Counted from the stretch's first letter, positions 8,436 through 18,001 are shown. The stretch: 64,000 nucleotides of DNA from Paenibacillus psychroresistens (GCF_009728935.1 NZ_CP034235.1:1712001-1776000); one strand, 5' to 3'. Numbers and translations: made by a program. Notes: generated by a model from the sequence alone, not told the origin.

Positions 8436-9269
8436 CTACTTCACATCAAATCCGATAAATGCTTCACGGACACGACTCCAAAAAGGGAAGGGCCGAAATC
8501 GGGAGAAATTTATTTTCTGATCGGCAACTCTGCATCTTATCGAGATAAGGTCGTTGAGCTGCATACTAAGATGATCCAAGGAAAGCAATAAGCGTTTGTC
8601 CGACTGTGGGTATATGTCACAATGGTGATGCTTCGGTAAAACCATGGATGAGCCAAGTGTTCGGTATACCCGATTGTTTAGAGAGGCAATTTCTGCTATT
8701 TGTATAGATTCAACAGAAGGATGAATAATTGCGCCGCCTAAGCTCTTGTTATAGGCTGTACTTCCCGAAGGCGTCGAAATACATATACCATCTCCACGAA
8801 ACATTTCAAACATCTCGTCATTAATGTTTATTTGAGCGACTAAGGTACCGTCAATTCCTTTTAAAGTGAATTCATTTACGGCTAAATGAGTTTCAATGCC
8901 AGCTTCTGTTGTAATTTGAATTTCGACTAATGGATACTGCACCGTTCGCAGTTCATTTTCTTGCGATGCTGTATTCATTAATTCCGCCAAATGCTCAATC
9001 TCATCAGGCTTCCAATCCGCAAAAAATCCAAGTCTTCCCGTATGTATTCCAACATAGGCGACCTTCTCACCTAAGTCCGGCTCAAAGCGATGGAAAGCTT
9101 GCAAAAAAGTGCCATCTCCGCCAATGGATAAAACCACTTCGGGAAATTGTTCATCCAGAACCATATTATATCTTGAAGCCAGTTTATGAAATTGTACAGC
9201 AAGCTCCTGAGAAATCTCGTCTCCACGATCAACAACACAATACTTCAATATCAATCCGAAAGCCCCCAT
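8436..9269 (-). CDS. nadK: NAD kinase
   Basis: NAD kinase uses ATP to make NADP from NAD in the cytoplasm. The 277-residue product has the nucleotide-binding motif GGDGT at residues 50-54, the family motif NEFTLKG, and the conserved DGICISTPSGSTAYNKSLGG block. This is the short Bacillus type. The ATG at 9269 follows AAGG by a short spacer. TTG codons at 9254 and 9248 would give starts closer to the usual MKYxVVDRGD opening, so the exact start is uncertain. It begins 6 bases after the ylbJ stop, so ylbJ and nadK are probably one transcript. Confidence 0.92.
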   Translation of the reverse strand: MGAFGLILKYCVVDRGDEISQELAVQFHKLASRYNMVLDEQFPEVVLSIGGDGTFLQAFHRFEPDLGEKVAYVGIHTGRLGFFADWKPDEIEHLAELMNTASQENELRTVQYPLVEIQITTEAGIETHLAVNEFTLKGIDGTLVAQININDEMFEMFRGDGICISTPSGSTAYNKSLGGAIIHPSVESIQIAEIASLNNRVYRTLGSSMVLPKHHHCDIYPQSDKRLLLSLDHLSMQLNDLISIRCRVADQKINFSRFRPFPFWSRVREAFIGFDVK

Positions 9270-9275
9270 TTAGCC

Positions 9276-10502
9276 TTATTTCAATTCCCGTGATGCAGTT
9301 ATCCTTTTATCATAATCAATAATGATCAATAAAACAATAAGTCCACCCAGAATTGCAAGTGGCAGTATCGATTCATAATTCACCAACATCCTCCAAGGCT
9401 GATAATTATAATTAGAAAAGGCAGGGGCTGCTGCTCCTTCTATCGGCTTCAATGGTTTCCAGATCAAGAAAACAAGACAAGCAGCTAGCACGCCATGAAT
9501 TAAACGAGCAATTGCAAAAGTTATATAACGAATATTCGTCCGATGTAGAATGCTTACAACCTGTGCATGTACAGATAATCCACCCCATGACAGAATAAAT
9601 GTAGCCGCAGCGACTTTATAAACGAGGGGGACAGCCTCACTAGCTTGTCCGGCTGACTTTGCTCCCAAAGTTACTTCAAAAAAGCCATTAATCAGAGAAG
9701 TGGATAACGCAGGTGGAATTTGAATGACTTGCAGTAGAAAACGCAGACAAGTGGTCAGCAGCTCCATGACTGGACCTAAGCTCAAATAAGCAATAATAAC
9801 AGAAAAGAAAACAACTAAGCCACCGATGACAAACACTAGTTCTATAGAGGAACGAATAGCTTGCTGCAGCAAAAGTCCGATGGGGCGTGCATCTTTTAGA
9901 CGAGCTATGTGCATGGCATTGAAAGAACGCACGAGTAGGGAACCCTTTTTGGCAGGAAGATCATTTGTAGCTGGAGTAAGCTTTTTAGTCCCGTGAAAAC
10001 GCATCAGAAAGCCTAGTGCTAATGCTGCTCCATAATGAGCAATTGCTATGATCACGGCCAACCTCACATCATGAAAAAAACCTATAGAGACGGCTCCAAT
10101 TAGAAAAATGGGATCAGATGAGGTTGTAAAAGCTACCAATCGTTCCCCTTCATCACGGTTCAACAAGCCTTGCTCCGATAACTGAGAGGTTAGCCGTGCA
10201 CCAACTGGATATCCAGAGGCAAAACCCATAGCGACAACAAAACCGCCAATACCGGGAATACGGAATAACGGTCGCATCAGCGGGTCAAGCAAGGTTCCTA
10301 GAAAGTGGACGATGCCAAAGCCAAGCAGCATTTCGGATATGACGAGAAACGGGAACAAAGCAGGGAACAAGATATCCCACCAAATCGTGATGCCTTGAAT
10401 GGCCGCTATAAATCCGGGTTCTGGATATCGAATTAACATATATAGACATAAAAGTGCTGATGCCGCTATCAGCTCCAGCATACCAAATCTAAAAGCTCGC
10501 AT
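9276..10502 (-). CDS. ylbJ: Sporulation integral membrane protein YlbJ
   Basis: The 408-residue polytopic membrane protein has about nine hydrophobic segments and the YlbJ signature regions WWDILFPALFPFLVISEMLLG, GFASGYPVGAR and FTTSSDPIFLIGAV. It belongs to the nucleoside-recognition (Gate) transporter-like family. In Bacillus subtilis ylbJ is in the sigma-E regulon and is needed for heat-resistant spores. I use the ATG at 10502, placed 5 bases after AGGTGG; the frame also has an upstream GTG at 10511. The hydrophilic loop around residues 165-195 separates the two halves. Linkage to nadK is local and not obviously functional. Confidence 0.88.
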   Translation of the reverse strand: MRAFRFGMLELIAASALLCLYMLIRYPEPGFIAAIQGITIWWDILFPALFPFLVISEMLLGFGIVHFLGTLLDPLMRPLFRIPGIGGFVVAMGFASGYPVGARLTSQLSEQGLLNRDEGERLVAFTTSSDPIFLIGAVSIGFFHDVRLAVIIAIAHYGAALALGFLMRFHGTKKLTPATNDLPAKKGSLLVRSFNAMHIARLKDARPIGLLLQQAIRSSIELVFVIGGLVVFFSVIIAYLSLGPVMELLTTCLRFLLQVIQIPPALSTSLINGFFEVTLGAKSAGQASEAVPLVYKVAAATFILSWGGLSVHAQVVSILHRTNIRYITFAIARLIHGVLAACLVFLIWKPLKPIEGAAAPAFSNYNYQPWRMLVNYESILPLAILGGLIVLLIIIDYDKRITASRELK

Positions 10503-10708
10503 ATAAACCACCTAACTGTAAGCAAGTTTAAATTATAAAGGTATGAGTTTTTCGCTTATACAGAGCTTTATAATTCCAGACAAACGCACCGCTTAAGACG
10601 GAGAAGCCGTTTATCTATGTGATTACCCTATGTTGGACAAAAGACGAATATGACTAAGCCTCTTGGATTATGGTACAATAGGAGCAACTTAGGATTGAAG
10701 GAGTATAT

Positions 10709-11116
10709 ATGAAAGAGTCAAATGCAATAACCATATATGATAGAATTGGTGGAGAAGCGGCTTTAAAGCAGTTAGTGGTAAGCTTTTATGCAAAAGTTCA
10801 AAAACAACCGCTAATAGCTCCGCTATTTCCTGAAAATATTGAGCCAGTAAGTGATAAGCAATTCTTATTTTTAAGTCAGTTTTTTGGAGGTCCATCGCTT
10901 TATTCAGATCTATACGGACATCCGATGATGCGTGCAAGACATATGCCTTTTCCGATAACATCAGAACATGCAGATGCCTGGTTAAAGTGTATGAGCGAAG
11001 CCCTCGCTGAAATAAATATAGATGAGTTTCTACAAGCAGCCATTCTCGAAAGACTCAAAGGGACGGCATATCATTTTATAAATACTCCAAATGGAAAGGA
11101 TGTTACCCTTGGTTGA
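10709..11116 (+). CDS. Truncated haemoglobin, group II (YjbI-like)
   Basis: A 135-residue 2-over-2 globin. The family markers are the N-terminal YDRIGGEAALKQLV, the proximal haem ligand H78 in RARHMPFPIT, and a Trp at position 91 in the G helix, typical of group II (trHbO) proteins. These proteins bind oxygen with high affinity and may help in oxidative or nitrosative stress. A plain AAGGAG lies about 8 bases before the ATG. The stop overlaps the start region of the DUF2225 gene, so the two are co-transcribed and possibly translationally coupled. In other Bacillales the homologue sits next to yjbH; that gene is not seen here. Confidence 0.9.
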   Translation: MKESNAITIYDRIGGEAALKQLVVSFYAKVQKQPLIAPLFPENIEPVSDKQFLFLSQFFGGPSLYSDLYGHPMMRARHMPFPITSEHADAWLKCMSEALAEINIDEFLQAAILERLKGTAYHFINTPNGKDVTLG

Positions 11117-11813
11117 ACCATTATTCTCGGTTAAAGTAAAATGTGTTTATTGTGAAATTGAATTTAATACATCTCGTGTTCGTCCCAGCTTTAAAAAAAC
11201 AACCAAAACCGATACGGATTTCGGTATCCATTACAAAGATGTAAATCCAGAATATTATGTAGTTAGGGTATGTCCGTTTTGCGGTCTTGCTACTACAGAG
11301 AATTTTGTGGAAAGCATCACTAGGGCTCAGAGAAGCGCGTTCGAAGATAAAGTTAAGGTTAATTGGAGTATGAAGGATTATTCCGGTGAGCGCTCCTGGG
11401 ATGAAGCGATGCAATGCTACAAGCTTGCTTTAGTATGTGCACAGATTAAGGGTGAGAAAGATCGGATTATTGCGGGGATTCTTCATCATATTGCTTGGTT
11501 GTATCGGGAGAAGGAAAATGCAGAGCAAGAAATAAGGTTTCTTCGTTTCGCTTTGAATGCCTACATAGAAGTGTATGAAACCGAAGGAGTCAGCCTTAAT
11601 AATGCCAAGCTGATGTTCCTAATTGGAGAGCTTCATCGTAGATTAGGCGAATTTAACGAGGCTGTTAAATGGTTTGCGAGAGTAGTCAATGACAAAAGAA
11701 TTATGGATGCAGCCATGATTAAAGCATCTCGCGATCAATGGGCAACAACAAGAGAAGATATGATCGCCGCCAAGATGGAAATGCCAGAGGATGGTATTAT
11801 CGAGAAAAAGTAA
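11109..11813 (+). CDS. DUF2225 family protein
   Basis: This 234-residue protein carries two CxxC pairs near the N-terminus (VKCVYCEIEF and RVCPFCGLAT), likely a zinc ribbon, followed by helical repeats of the TPR kind (IAGILHHIAWLYREKENAEQE, LIGELHRRLGEFNEAVKWFA). That layout is DUF2225, a Firmicutes family of unknown function. I prefer the TTG at 11109, with AAAGGA 9 bases upstream; an ATG at 11091 lies in the same frame without a clear site. Either start overlaps the end of the globin gene. The TPR part suggests a protein-binding role, which is inference. Confidence 0.8.
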   Translation: MVEPLFSVKVKCVYCEIEFNTSRVRPSFKKTTKTDTDFGIHYKDVNPEYYVVRVCPFCGLATTENFVESITRAQRSAFEDKVKVNWSMKDYSGERSWDEAMQCYKLALVCAQIKGEKDRIIAGILHHIAWLYREKENAEQEIRFLRFALNAYIEVYETEGVSLNNAKLMFLIGELHRRLGEFNEAVKWFARVVNDKRIMDAAMIKASRDQWATTREDMIAAKMEMPEDGIIEKK

Positions 11814-11836
11814 TCCATGAATGGATTACTTTTTTC
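11809..11836. terminator. Bidirectional terminator between convergent genes
   Basis: A 10-base stem, AGTAATCCAT (11809-11818) with ATGGATTACT (11821-11830), has a 2-base gap at the apex, A-runs before it and T-runs after it. It overlaps the stop codons of both flanking genes. Confidence 0.85.
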
Positions 11837-12062
11837 TAAGTGGTTGGTCGGCAAGCAGATAGTCCAGATCAACATCTATGAGCGTAGTTTTATTATTGCA
11901 GCATGGGAAAACTAGTAATTTTTTGCGTCCCTCATGAATAAAATGTAACTCTTGCTTGCGTAAAGGAATAAGTACATTCTCGGCTGAGCAATAAGGGCAT
12001 TGAGATACATAGACATCGTTCAGTACGGTTTCATAAGGCCAAGTATTACGGAAGGGGATCAT
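11826..12062 (-). CDS. Hypothetical small zinc-ribbon-like protein
   Basis: A 78-residue protein with CPYC at about 22-25 and a later CC pair (FPCCNNKTTLIDVDL), so a metal-binding mini-domain is possible. No family was recognised. Its ATG overlaps the stop of the YycC-like gene by 4 bases (ATGA), which implies translational coupling, and the stop lies inside the shared terminator. The coding assignment rests on the overlap, the convergent layout and sensible composition. Confidence 0.65.
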   Translation of the reverse strand: MIPFRNTWPYETVLNDVYVSQCPYCSAENVLIPLRKQELHFIHEGRKKLLVFPCCNNKTTLIDVDLDYLLADQPLRKK

Positions 12063-12214
12063 TTATCAGACTCCGTAGATTCCTTGGTCTTAGCCAATTC
12101 TGCAAGCTTCTGCATAAGGATATGTTGGGGCATATGCATTAAATTCTCAATTGGAATTTTGAGCTGTTCGGATAATTTAATTGCGGTTTCTGCCGAAATC
12201 GGTAATGGTTTCAT
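12059..12214 (-). CDS. yycC: YycC-like protein
   Basis: A 51-residue protein beginning MKPLPISAETAIKLSEQL and containing IENLMHMPQHILMQKLAEL, which I recognise as the YycC-like family of Bacillales. The function is unknown. An AAGGAG site lies about 9 bases before the ATG. The reading frame is short but complete, with a Lys/Glu/Ser-rich tail. Its stop overlaps the start of the downstream small zinc-ribbon-like gene. Confidence 0.85.
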   Translation of the reverse strand: MKPLPISAETAIKLSEQLKIPIENLMHMPQHILMQKLAELAKTKESTESDK

Positions 12215-12337
12215 AAGAATCTGCTCCTTCGATTTTTAGTATGAAACGGATATTTTAAGGATTGTCTTGGTTAGGCTTGACTTCATTTAACCATACTTAA
12301 CGTAAGAATTCAAAATAAACTAATGAGGTGAGATTCG

Positions 12338-14134
12338 TTGCAAACGCCTATTAAACAAACCTGGGATTTAGAAGTGATTTTTCCAGGCGGGAGTCAATCT
12401 CCCCAATTTTCAGAGTTTCTTTCATTAATGGAACAAGAAACAATAAAGTTTATAGAGCAAGTTAAACAGGTTAAATCGCCTGCAACATTGGAAGAGGCTT
12501 CACGTTTACTTCCGTTGATCACAATTTTACAAGCTAATATGCTGCGGTTTCGTGAAGCGGATTCCTTCACTAGTTGTTTAATGGCTGGTAACGTAGCAGA
12601 CAAAAAGGCTGTGCAGCTTAATGGTAGAGTGAAATCCAGCTACGCTGATTTTTTATCAGCATTAACGCTTTTTGATGAGCTGCTTCGTGGTATTTCAGAT
12701 GAGATCTGGCAGTCTTTATTGAATTCGGACTTATTGCAAGGGATTGGATTTGTCCTAGATGAACGGAGATCCTTAGCCCAACAAAAGCTGCCACCCGAGC
12801 AAGAATCATTAATTAATGATTTAGCTGTTGATGGCTATCATGGTTGGGGTGATCTATACAATACTACGGTGGGGCGGATTCGTATCCCCTATGAAGAAAA
12901 CGGTAAGGTTTTGCAATTATCTGCTGGGCAAGCATTCAATAAGTTATCAAATCCTGATCGAACGATACGTCAAAGCTTATTCCAGCAATGGGAGTCCACT
13001 TGGGCAGATCAAGCTGATTTTTGTGCAGATGCTTTAAACCATATAGCAGGTTTTAGACTTCAGTTGTATAAACGTAGAGGCTGGGATTCTGTACACCAAG
13101 AGCCACTGGCGATTAATCGAATGTCTGCAGAAACCTTGGGTGTCATGTGGGAAGTTATCGAACAGAATAAAGCGATTTTTGTAACCTACTTACAGCGGAA
13201 AGCTAAGCTGCTTGGCTTGGAGAAATTAGCTTGGTCAGATGTGGAAGCACCACTAGGGCAGGTTAATAAAGTTTATAGCTACGAAGAAGGGGCACAGCTC
13301 ATTTCGGAGCAATTCCGCCGCTTTAGTCCGCTAATGGCAGACTTTGCTGAAGAAGCCTTTGATGCTGGATGGATTGAGGTTGAGGATCGATCAGGTAAGA
13401 GACCTGGCGGCTTCTGTACTTCATTCCCAATCAGCGAACAGACTCGCATATTCATGACTTATGCAGGAACCGCTTCTAATGTTTCGACATTAGCCCATGA
13501 GTTAGGGCATGCCTATCATCAGCATGTGATGAATGATTTACCAGGCTTAACTCAGGATTACGCAATGAATGTTGCAGAAACTGCCTCAACCTTTGCGGAA
13601 ATGATAGTTAGTGATGCTGCTGTGAAGCAAGCAACAGATCCTGTGGAAAAATTGGCTTTGCTCGAGGATAAAATTCAACGTGCTGTAGCATTTTTTATGA
13701 ATATTCATGCCCGATTTATCTTTGAAACAAATTTTTATGCGGAACGCAAAAAGGGTCTCGTTAGCATAGAACGGCTTAACGAGCTAATGTCGGAAGCACA
13801 AAATCAAGCTTACAACAATGCACTAAGCGATGATCATCCGCATTTCTGGGCCGCAAAATTGCATTTTTATTTAACGGATGTACCATTTTATAATTTCCCA
13901 TATACCTTTGGTTTTCTATTCAGTGCAGGAATCTATGCAGTTGCACTCCGTGAAGGAGCTGCTTTTGAAGAGCGGTATATCGCTTTACTGCGTGATACGG
14001 GGCGGATGACCACGGAGCAGCTAGCAATGAAGCATTTAAACGTTGATCTAACGAAGCCTGAGTTTTGGCAAAGTGCCGTACAAGTTTCCGTTGATGATGT
14101 TAAGCAATTTCTTGAGTTAACCGAAGAAGCTTAG
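12338..14134 (+). CDS. pepF: M3 family oligoendopeptidase (PepF/PepB-like)
   Basis: The 598-residue zinc metallopeptidase cleaves short peptides in the cytoplasm. The zinc motif is H387-E388-L389-G390-H391 in TLAHELGHAYHQHV, and the third ligand lies in the downstream NVAETASTFAEMI. The family's N-terminal helical domain (about 1-190) and the catalytic M3 domain are both full length. Translation begins at a TTG at 12338, preceded by ATGAGGTGAG 6 bases upstream. The gene stands alone and ends at a strong hairpin. No signal peptide is seen. Confidence 0.9.
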   Translation: MQTPIKQTWDLEVIFPGGSQSPQFSEFLSLMEQETIKFIEQVKQVKSPATLEEASRLLPLITILQANMLRFREADSFTSCLMAGNVADKKAVQLNGRVKSSYADFLSALTLFDELLRGISDEIWQSLLNSDLLQGIGFVLDERRSLAQQKLPPEQESLINDLAVDGYHGWGDLYNTTVGRIRIPYEENGKVLQLSAGQAFNKLSNPDRTIRQSLFQQWESTWADQADFCADALNHIAGFRLQLYKRRGWDSVHQEPLAINRMSAETLGVMWEVIEQNKAIFVTYLQRKAKLLGLEKLAWSDVEAPLGQVNKVYSYEEGAQLISEQFRRFSPLMADFAEEAFDAGWIEVEDRSGKRPGGFCTSFPISEQTRIFMTYAGTASNVSTLAHELGHAYHQHVMNDLPGLTQDYAMNVAETASTFAEMIVSDAAVKQATDPVEKLALLEDKIQRAVAFFMNIHARFIFETNFYAERKKGLVSIERLNELMSEAQNQAYNNALSDDHPHFWAAKLHFYLTDVPFYNFPYTFGFLFSAGIYAVALREGAAFEERYIALLRDTGRMTTEQLAMKHLNVDLTKPEFWQSAVQVSVDDVKQFLELTEEA

Positions 14135-14155
14135 TTTTAGTGGGAATATTCAATA

Positions 14156-14190
14156 GAAAGAGCGACCTGATTATCTCAGGTCGCTCTTTC
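14156..14190. terminator. Bidirectional terminator
   Basis: A 15-base stem, GAAAGAGCGACCTGA with TCAGGTCGCTCTTTC, and a 5-base loop (TTATC) lie between the oligoendopeptidase stop and the stop of the convergent chemotaxis receptor gene. Confidence 0.9.
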
Positions 14191-14211
14191 TGCATTAATG
14201 GGTCAATTGAA

Positions 14212-15462
14212 TTAAATTTTAAATACTTGAATGGTCTTTTGTAGTTCGGTTACGATGCCTGTCATATGCTCGGATTGCTGTACCATGGTGTTAACAGCAG
14301 AGATTTGCTCGTTCATCGCAGCAGATACCTCTTGTGTTCCAGCGGCTGATTCCTCCGTGATTGCTGAGATGTTCTCCATTGTCGAGGAAATCGTTTGAGC
14401 ACTCTCTAACATGAAGTCACTTTCTTTAGCAAATCCATAAATTTGTTCAGTAACAAATTGAATGCTGCTGACGAATTCAGCGAATATTTTCTCTGTTTCG
14501 GCGATAAGCTTGGTTTGCTGTTGTACGATTTGTTCATTCAAGCCAATATTCTGCAGAGCTTCTTTAATCCCAATATCAATACTTTTTACAAGGTTGAATA
14601 CTTCTTTTGTTGATGTAGTGGATTCTTCGGCAAGCTTACGAACTTCTTGAGCAACTACCGCAAAACCTCTTCCGTGTTCTCCTGCACGTGCAGCTTCAAT
14701 CGATGCATTAAGCGAAAGTAAATTAGTTTGCTCAGCTATTTCTGAGATGCTCTTAGTAATTTGAGAGATGCCATTGGCTTTCTCAGCTAAAGTATCAATG
14801 GCTTTGGATACATTGGCAGTTGCTTCGACGTTGCGTTTCATTCCAGCGCCTTGGCTTTCAACCGCTTCTTTACCTTTAACAGATAGAACTGTCATTTGCT
14901 CTGATAACTCGTTCATTTTCTTAGTCGAATGTGCATAAGCTGTAATTTTATTTTCTATTTCTTTAATAGCGATGGAAATATTGGATACACCTTCTGTAAT
15001 TTCATTAGCGCCCGTTGCAAGCTCATGAGTGGATGAAGTTACTTGTAATAGAATGTCTTTAGAATTAAGATTTTTTTGGTAGATATCACGACTTGTTTCT
15101 GCTACCTGCTTAGTAATTGAAGTCGTTGTTCCGAGAATTTCACGCAGTTTTTCTTGCATCTTGTTGAATGAATTCGCAAGATCTCCAATTGCATCATTAG
15201 AGGTAACTTGTACTTTTTGAGTGAAATCCCCTTTTGAAATACTCATTGCAATACGTGCCATACTGTCAATCGCATCTGTAAGCGCTCTCTCGATAAACTT
15301 AATGAAAGGGTAGCTCAAGCCTGCCAGAACCAATACGATTACTACAGTAATGATAATTGGCAACGTGCTCAGCAGTATCAAAAGAATAGAGAAGATGCCG
15401 ATGAGGGTATAGAAACCTACTAATAACTTCTTGGTGAATGAAAAAGATAAAAACAAATCCAT
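14212..15462 (-). CDS. Methyl-accepting chemotaxis protein without an extracellular sensor domain
   Basis: The 416-residue protein has two adjacent membrane segments at about residues 10-55 with almost no loop between them, a HAMP domain ([24 protein letters not shown], about 55-110) and a full cytoplasmic signalling domain with the conserved tip [19 protein letters not shown]. Because the extracellular part is missing, it probably senses a membrane, redox or cytoplasmic cue, or works with a partner. It starts at an ATG with AAAGGAG 9 bases upstream. It stands alone and no other chemotaxis gene is near. Confidence 0.9.
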   Translation of the reverse strand: MDLFLSFSFTKKLLVGFYTLIGIFSILLILLSTLPIIITVVIVLVLAGLSYPFIKFIERALTDAIDSMARIAMSISKGDFTQKVQVTSNDAIGDLANSFNKMQEKLREILGTTTSITKQVAETSRDIYQKNLNSKDILLQVTSSTHELATGANEITEGVSNISIAIKEIENKITAYAHSTKKMNELSEQMTVLSVKGKEAVESQGAGMKRNVEATANVSKAIDTLAEKANGISQITKSISEIAEQTNLLSLNASIEAARAGEHGRGFAVVAQEVRKLAEESTTSTKEVFNLVKSIDIGIKEALQNIGLNEQIVQQQTKLIAETEKIFAEFVSSIQFVTEQIYGFAKESDFMLESAQTISSTMENISAITEESAAGTQEVSAAMNEQISAVNTMVQQSEHMTGIVTELQKTIQVFKI

Positions 15463-15588
15463 CGAATTTTCTCCTTTTTGATAATATTGGTTAACTATGT
15501 AAGATAGAATTTATTATAGCATTATCAGTTCAATTGGTCTATGAAATTAGCGTAATATGGATACAAGTGTCGAATGCAAAATAGTTTA

Positions 15589-15978
15589 TTAATCCTCTTG
15601 ATTATTTATTGTCGCTAGCTGTCGTTTTTTCTTAATTTTTCTAATTGTTAAAGGAATAGAAACGATGATCATCGTCGATAGAATTATTATTGTTTGACTC
15701 GAATTATCCATATTCTCATTGATAGAATTTGCTAAGTAAGTTCCTAAAATAGCTCCAGGGATACAATAAATCACAAACCATAGTACATTATCAATTAAAA
15801 AAATGATTCGTAAATCGTATTTTCCAAAAAAGTGATTATATAGAACGGCTAATCCTACGCCAATTCCACCTGAAACCACAGCTACTAAGATATACATCCA
15901 TTGGTAATGAGGCACATTAATTGAATTGTAAATAGCTATGCCAATCGTAATGAACGTCAATCCTAAGAATTTAATCAA
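15589..15978 (-). CDS. Small polytopic membrane protein of unknown function
   Basis: About 129 residues with four hydrophobic segments and a Lys/Arg-rich C-terminal tail (RKIKKKRQLA). No family was recognised. I prefer the TTG at 15978, with AAAGGG about 8 bases upstream; a GTG at 15987 is the alternative. The gene begins 20 bases after the stop of the 152-residue membrane protein gene and is probably the last gene of a three-gene unit that also holds the excalibur-domain protein. Confidence 0.6.
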   Translation of the reverse strand: MIKFLGLTFITIGIAIYNSINVPHYQWMYILVAVVSGGIGVGLAVLYNHFFGKYDLRIIFLIDNVLWFVIYCIPGAILGTYLANSINENMDNSSQTIIILSTMIIVSIPLTIRKIKKKRQLATINNQED

Positions 15979-15998
15979 TCTAATCACCCTTTTACTAA

Positions 15999-16457
15999 TT
16001 ATTTAATTTTAAGGATTACCTTTGTATGAGGTAAGAAACTAATTGTAACCTTCTCTCCGATATAAACATCCTTTGAAAGTTCAGTATGATAGCCAATACC
16101 ATCCATTTTAATATAATAATTGTATCCCCAGCTTTTCCCACTAGTATGTGTAGTTTCATAACTATTAAGTGTTCCGCTGATTACTGCATAATTACCTGTT
16201 AGTAGTCTCGGAAGGTCTAGCCAATAAGGTACGACTATATATAATGAAAACGAAGTTAATCCAACAAATATGAGTGAGACAACCAGGTAAGTAAATACGG
16301 TTTTTACTATAACATCCTTCTTCTCATTTCGGTTTCTTCTTGGTTTTTTACGATATTTCTTTCGTTGAATTTCATCAACTGTTATCATATAAATTGGAAA
16401 CAAAGAGATACCCGCTAATGCTGTAAATAAGATAAATATTATCCAAAAAATCAACAA
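15999..16457 (-). CDS. Membrane protein of unknown function (152 aa)
   Basis: Residues 1-30 and about 52-80 are hydrophobic, separated by a very basic cytoplasmic stretch (RKKYRKKPRRNRNEKK). The C-terminal 65 residues form a small beta-rich outer domain (YAVISGTLNSYE, then YYIKMDGIGYHTEL) that resembles OB-like folds on the outer face of membrane proteins. No family was recognised. The start is a TTG with GGAGG 7 bases upstream. It lies 39 bases downstream of the excalibur gene, so co-expression is likely. Confidence 0.6.
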   Translation of the reverse strand: MLIFWIIFILFTALAGISLFPIYMITVDEIQRKKYRKKPRRNRNEKKDVIVKTVFTYLVVSLIFVGLTSFSLYIVVPYWLDLPRLLTGNYAVISGTLNSYETTHTSGKSWGYNYYIKMDGIGYHTELSKDVYIGEKVTISFLPHTKVILKIK

Positions 16458-16496
16458 TTTAATGCCTCCGTAAAAGTTCAGGTATCTTTATGTCAG

Positions 16497-16940
16497 CTAC
16501 TCACATGCCACTCCGTCTTTATCACGATCTAATTTGGTGCTATAGCCAGGGTCACCTCTGTATAATGGATCTTTGCCGGCAGCTCTTACTGCTGTGCAAT
16601 TTTGATAATAAACACTATCCATTTGAGTCGGTGGAGAGGTTGGTATAAGTGCCGTTTTAGGTGTCGGTTTCGGAGTAGCTTTAGGGGTTGGTTTTGGTGT
16701 TGATTTTTTAAGCGCTACAGCAATAGTATTTGTTTTAGTGTTTGTTGAAACGTCATATCCAAGTGAAGCAGCAAAAGAGTTTAGCGGTACATAATTTACG
16801 TTATCAATAACCTTTACATCAATTGTAGATGCTTTACCATTGACCATTAGCTTAAGAGTGGGAGCTGCAAGAACGCCTATTGTGATTGAGAATGTAGACA
16901 ATACTACTAAACCGAATGATATAAGTAACTTCTTTTTCAA
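16497..16940 (-). CDS. Secreted protein with copper-amine-oxidase-like domain and excalibur calcium-binding domain
   Basis: Translation most likely begins at the TTG at 16940, which has AGGAG 9 bases upstream, and gives 147 residues. They comprise a signal peptide (KKKLLISFGLVVLSTFSITIG), a short copper amine oxidase N-terminal-like stalk domain (LKLMVNGKASTIDVKV, YVPLNSFAASLGYDV), a Pro/Thr/Lys linker of PTPK repeats, and an excalibur domain (CTAVRAAGKDPLYRGDPGY...DRDKDGVACE). The excalibur DxDxDG loop binds calcium in related extracellular proteins. A role at the cell surface is likely. The frame upstream of the TTG is open but lacks a ribosome binding site. Confidence 0.8.
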   Translation of the reverse strand: MKKKLLISFGLVVLSTFSITIGVLAAPTLKLMVNGKASTIDVKVIDNVNYVPLNSFAASLGYDVSTNTKTNTIAVALKKSTPKPTPKATPKPTPKTALIPTSPPTQMDSVYYQNCTAVRAAGKDPLYRGDPGYSTKLDRDKDGVACE

Positions 16941-17159
16941 ATTATTATCGCTCCTAGTTAGCCCCATCGGTTGAGGTATTGGCTGATCAATCTTGGGAGA
17001 ACCCACAGTATACCAAATTCTGCTAATTCATACACCAACTATTATATTTGTATCCATTAAGCGGGGAGATAAATAAACATGCGTAAATTTTGTATTTTTA
17101 ACTAATTGTAGTTATTATATGAATAGGATATGAATCATTAATAAAGGGGAGAGTCTGAT

Positions 17160-17969
17160 ATGAATATTTCCACTAGTCCAAAAAACGAGTGGATTGCGGG
17201 TAGTTCGGAGATCCGAGCAGTTACTGGGTCATCACATCAAACGGATCAGAAGCAAAAGATGGGGAAGCAGGACAAGATAACGATAAGTCCGCAAGCCCAT
17301 AACCTGTTCAATCAAAATAGCGGGAAGAAAACGATAATGCAACGTTTAATGGAACAAAAACAGAATATTATAGATCGACGAAGTGACTATATTTCAAAAG
17401 GCCTAGAAAAAGGGACCAGCCCAGAAGATATGAAATATAGGCTGGAACAGATTGATAAGCAAATCGAAGAGATCGATAAACAAGTCCTAGAATTGCAGCA
17501 TGAGGAATTACGTAAAGCAACAGGGATGAGTAATGAGGACCAAAAAGAAAAAGGCATTAACAAAGAGATCCAGAGCAACCATTCTACAGATTCTGAACAG
17601 GGAGCACCGGTTGTTACATTGAATACAATGAAGGCGCTGATATCTACGAACTATGAAGTGAAACAAGTGAATAGCGTGAAAATGGCGCAATTGACTTTGA
17701 ATAGAGAATCAAAAGACTGGGCGGGAAGCGATCCTGCGCGATCGGAGAAGCTAAAAACTAAAGCTGAAGAATTGAATGGTAAACTGATCAATATCGTTTC
17801 GAGTGCTAATAAAGATCTCACACATGCTATTGAAAAGGGCAAGAATGATAGCAGTCACCATCACGCGAGTGAAAACGAGGACCTCGATATCACTCAACCT
17901 GTTAATGTTAACCAAGTTTTAATCGCACAGGAAAAAGATCCAGATGTATTACCTAATGTACAGGAGTAA
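17160..17969 (+). CDS. Hypothetical coiled-coil protein (269 aa)
   Basis: No family was recognised. Residues 38-50 (DKITISPQAHNLF) resemble the short N-terminal motif seen in FlgM-type anti-sigma factors, but the protein is much longer than FlgM. Residues about 60-120 form a charged coiled coil (YRLEQIDKQIEEIDKQVLEL), residues about 150-225 a second helical part, and a His/Asp/Glu-rich acidic tail follows. There is no signal peptide or membrane segment. AGGGGAGAG lies 8 bases before the ATG, and the gene has its own terminator. A flagellar or surface-appendage link is only a guess. Confidence 0.65.
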   Translation: MNISTSPKNEWIAGSSEIRAVTGSSHQTDQKQKMGKQDKITISPQAHNLFNQNSGKKTIMQRLMEQKQNIIDRRSDYISKGLEKGTSPEDMKYRLEQIDKQIEEIDKQVLELQHEELRKATGMSNEDQKEKGINKEIQSNHSTDSEQGAPVVTLNTMKALISTNYEVKQVNSVKMAQLTLNRESKDWAGSDPARSEKLKTKAEELNGKLINIVSSANKDLTHAIEKGKNDSSHHHASENEDLDITQPVNVNQVLIAQEKDPDVLPNVQE

Positions 17970-18001
17970 TGGATATATTTGTGAATTGAAAAAAATGTTT
18001 T

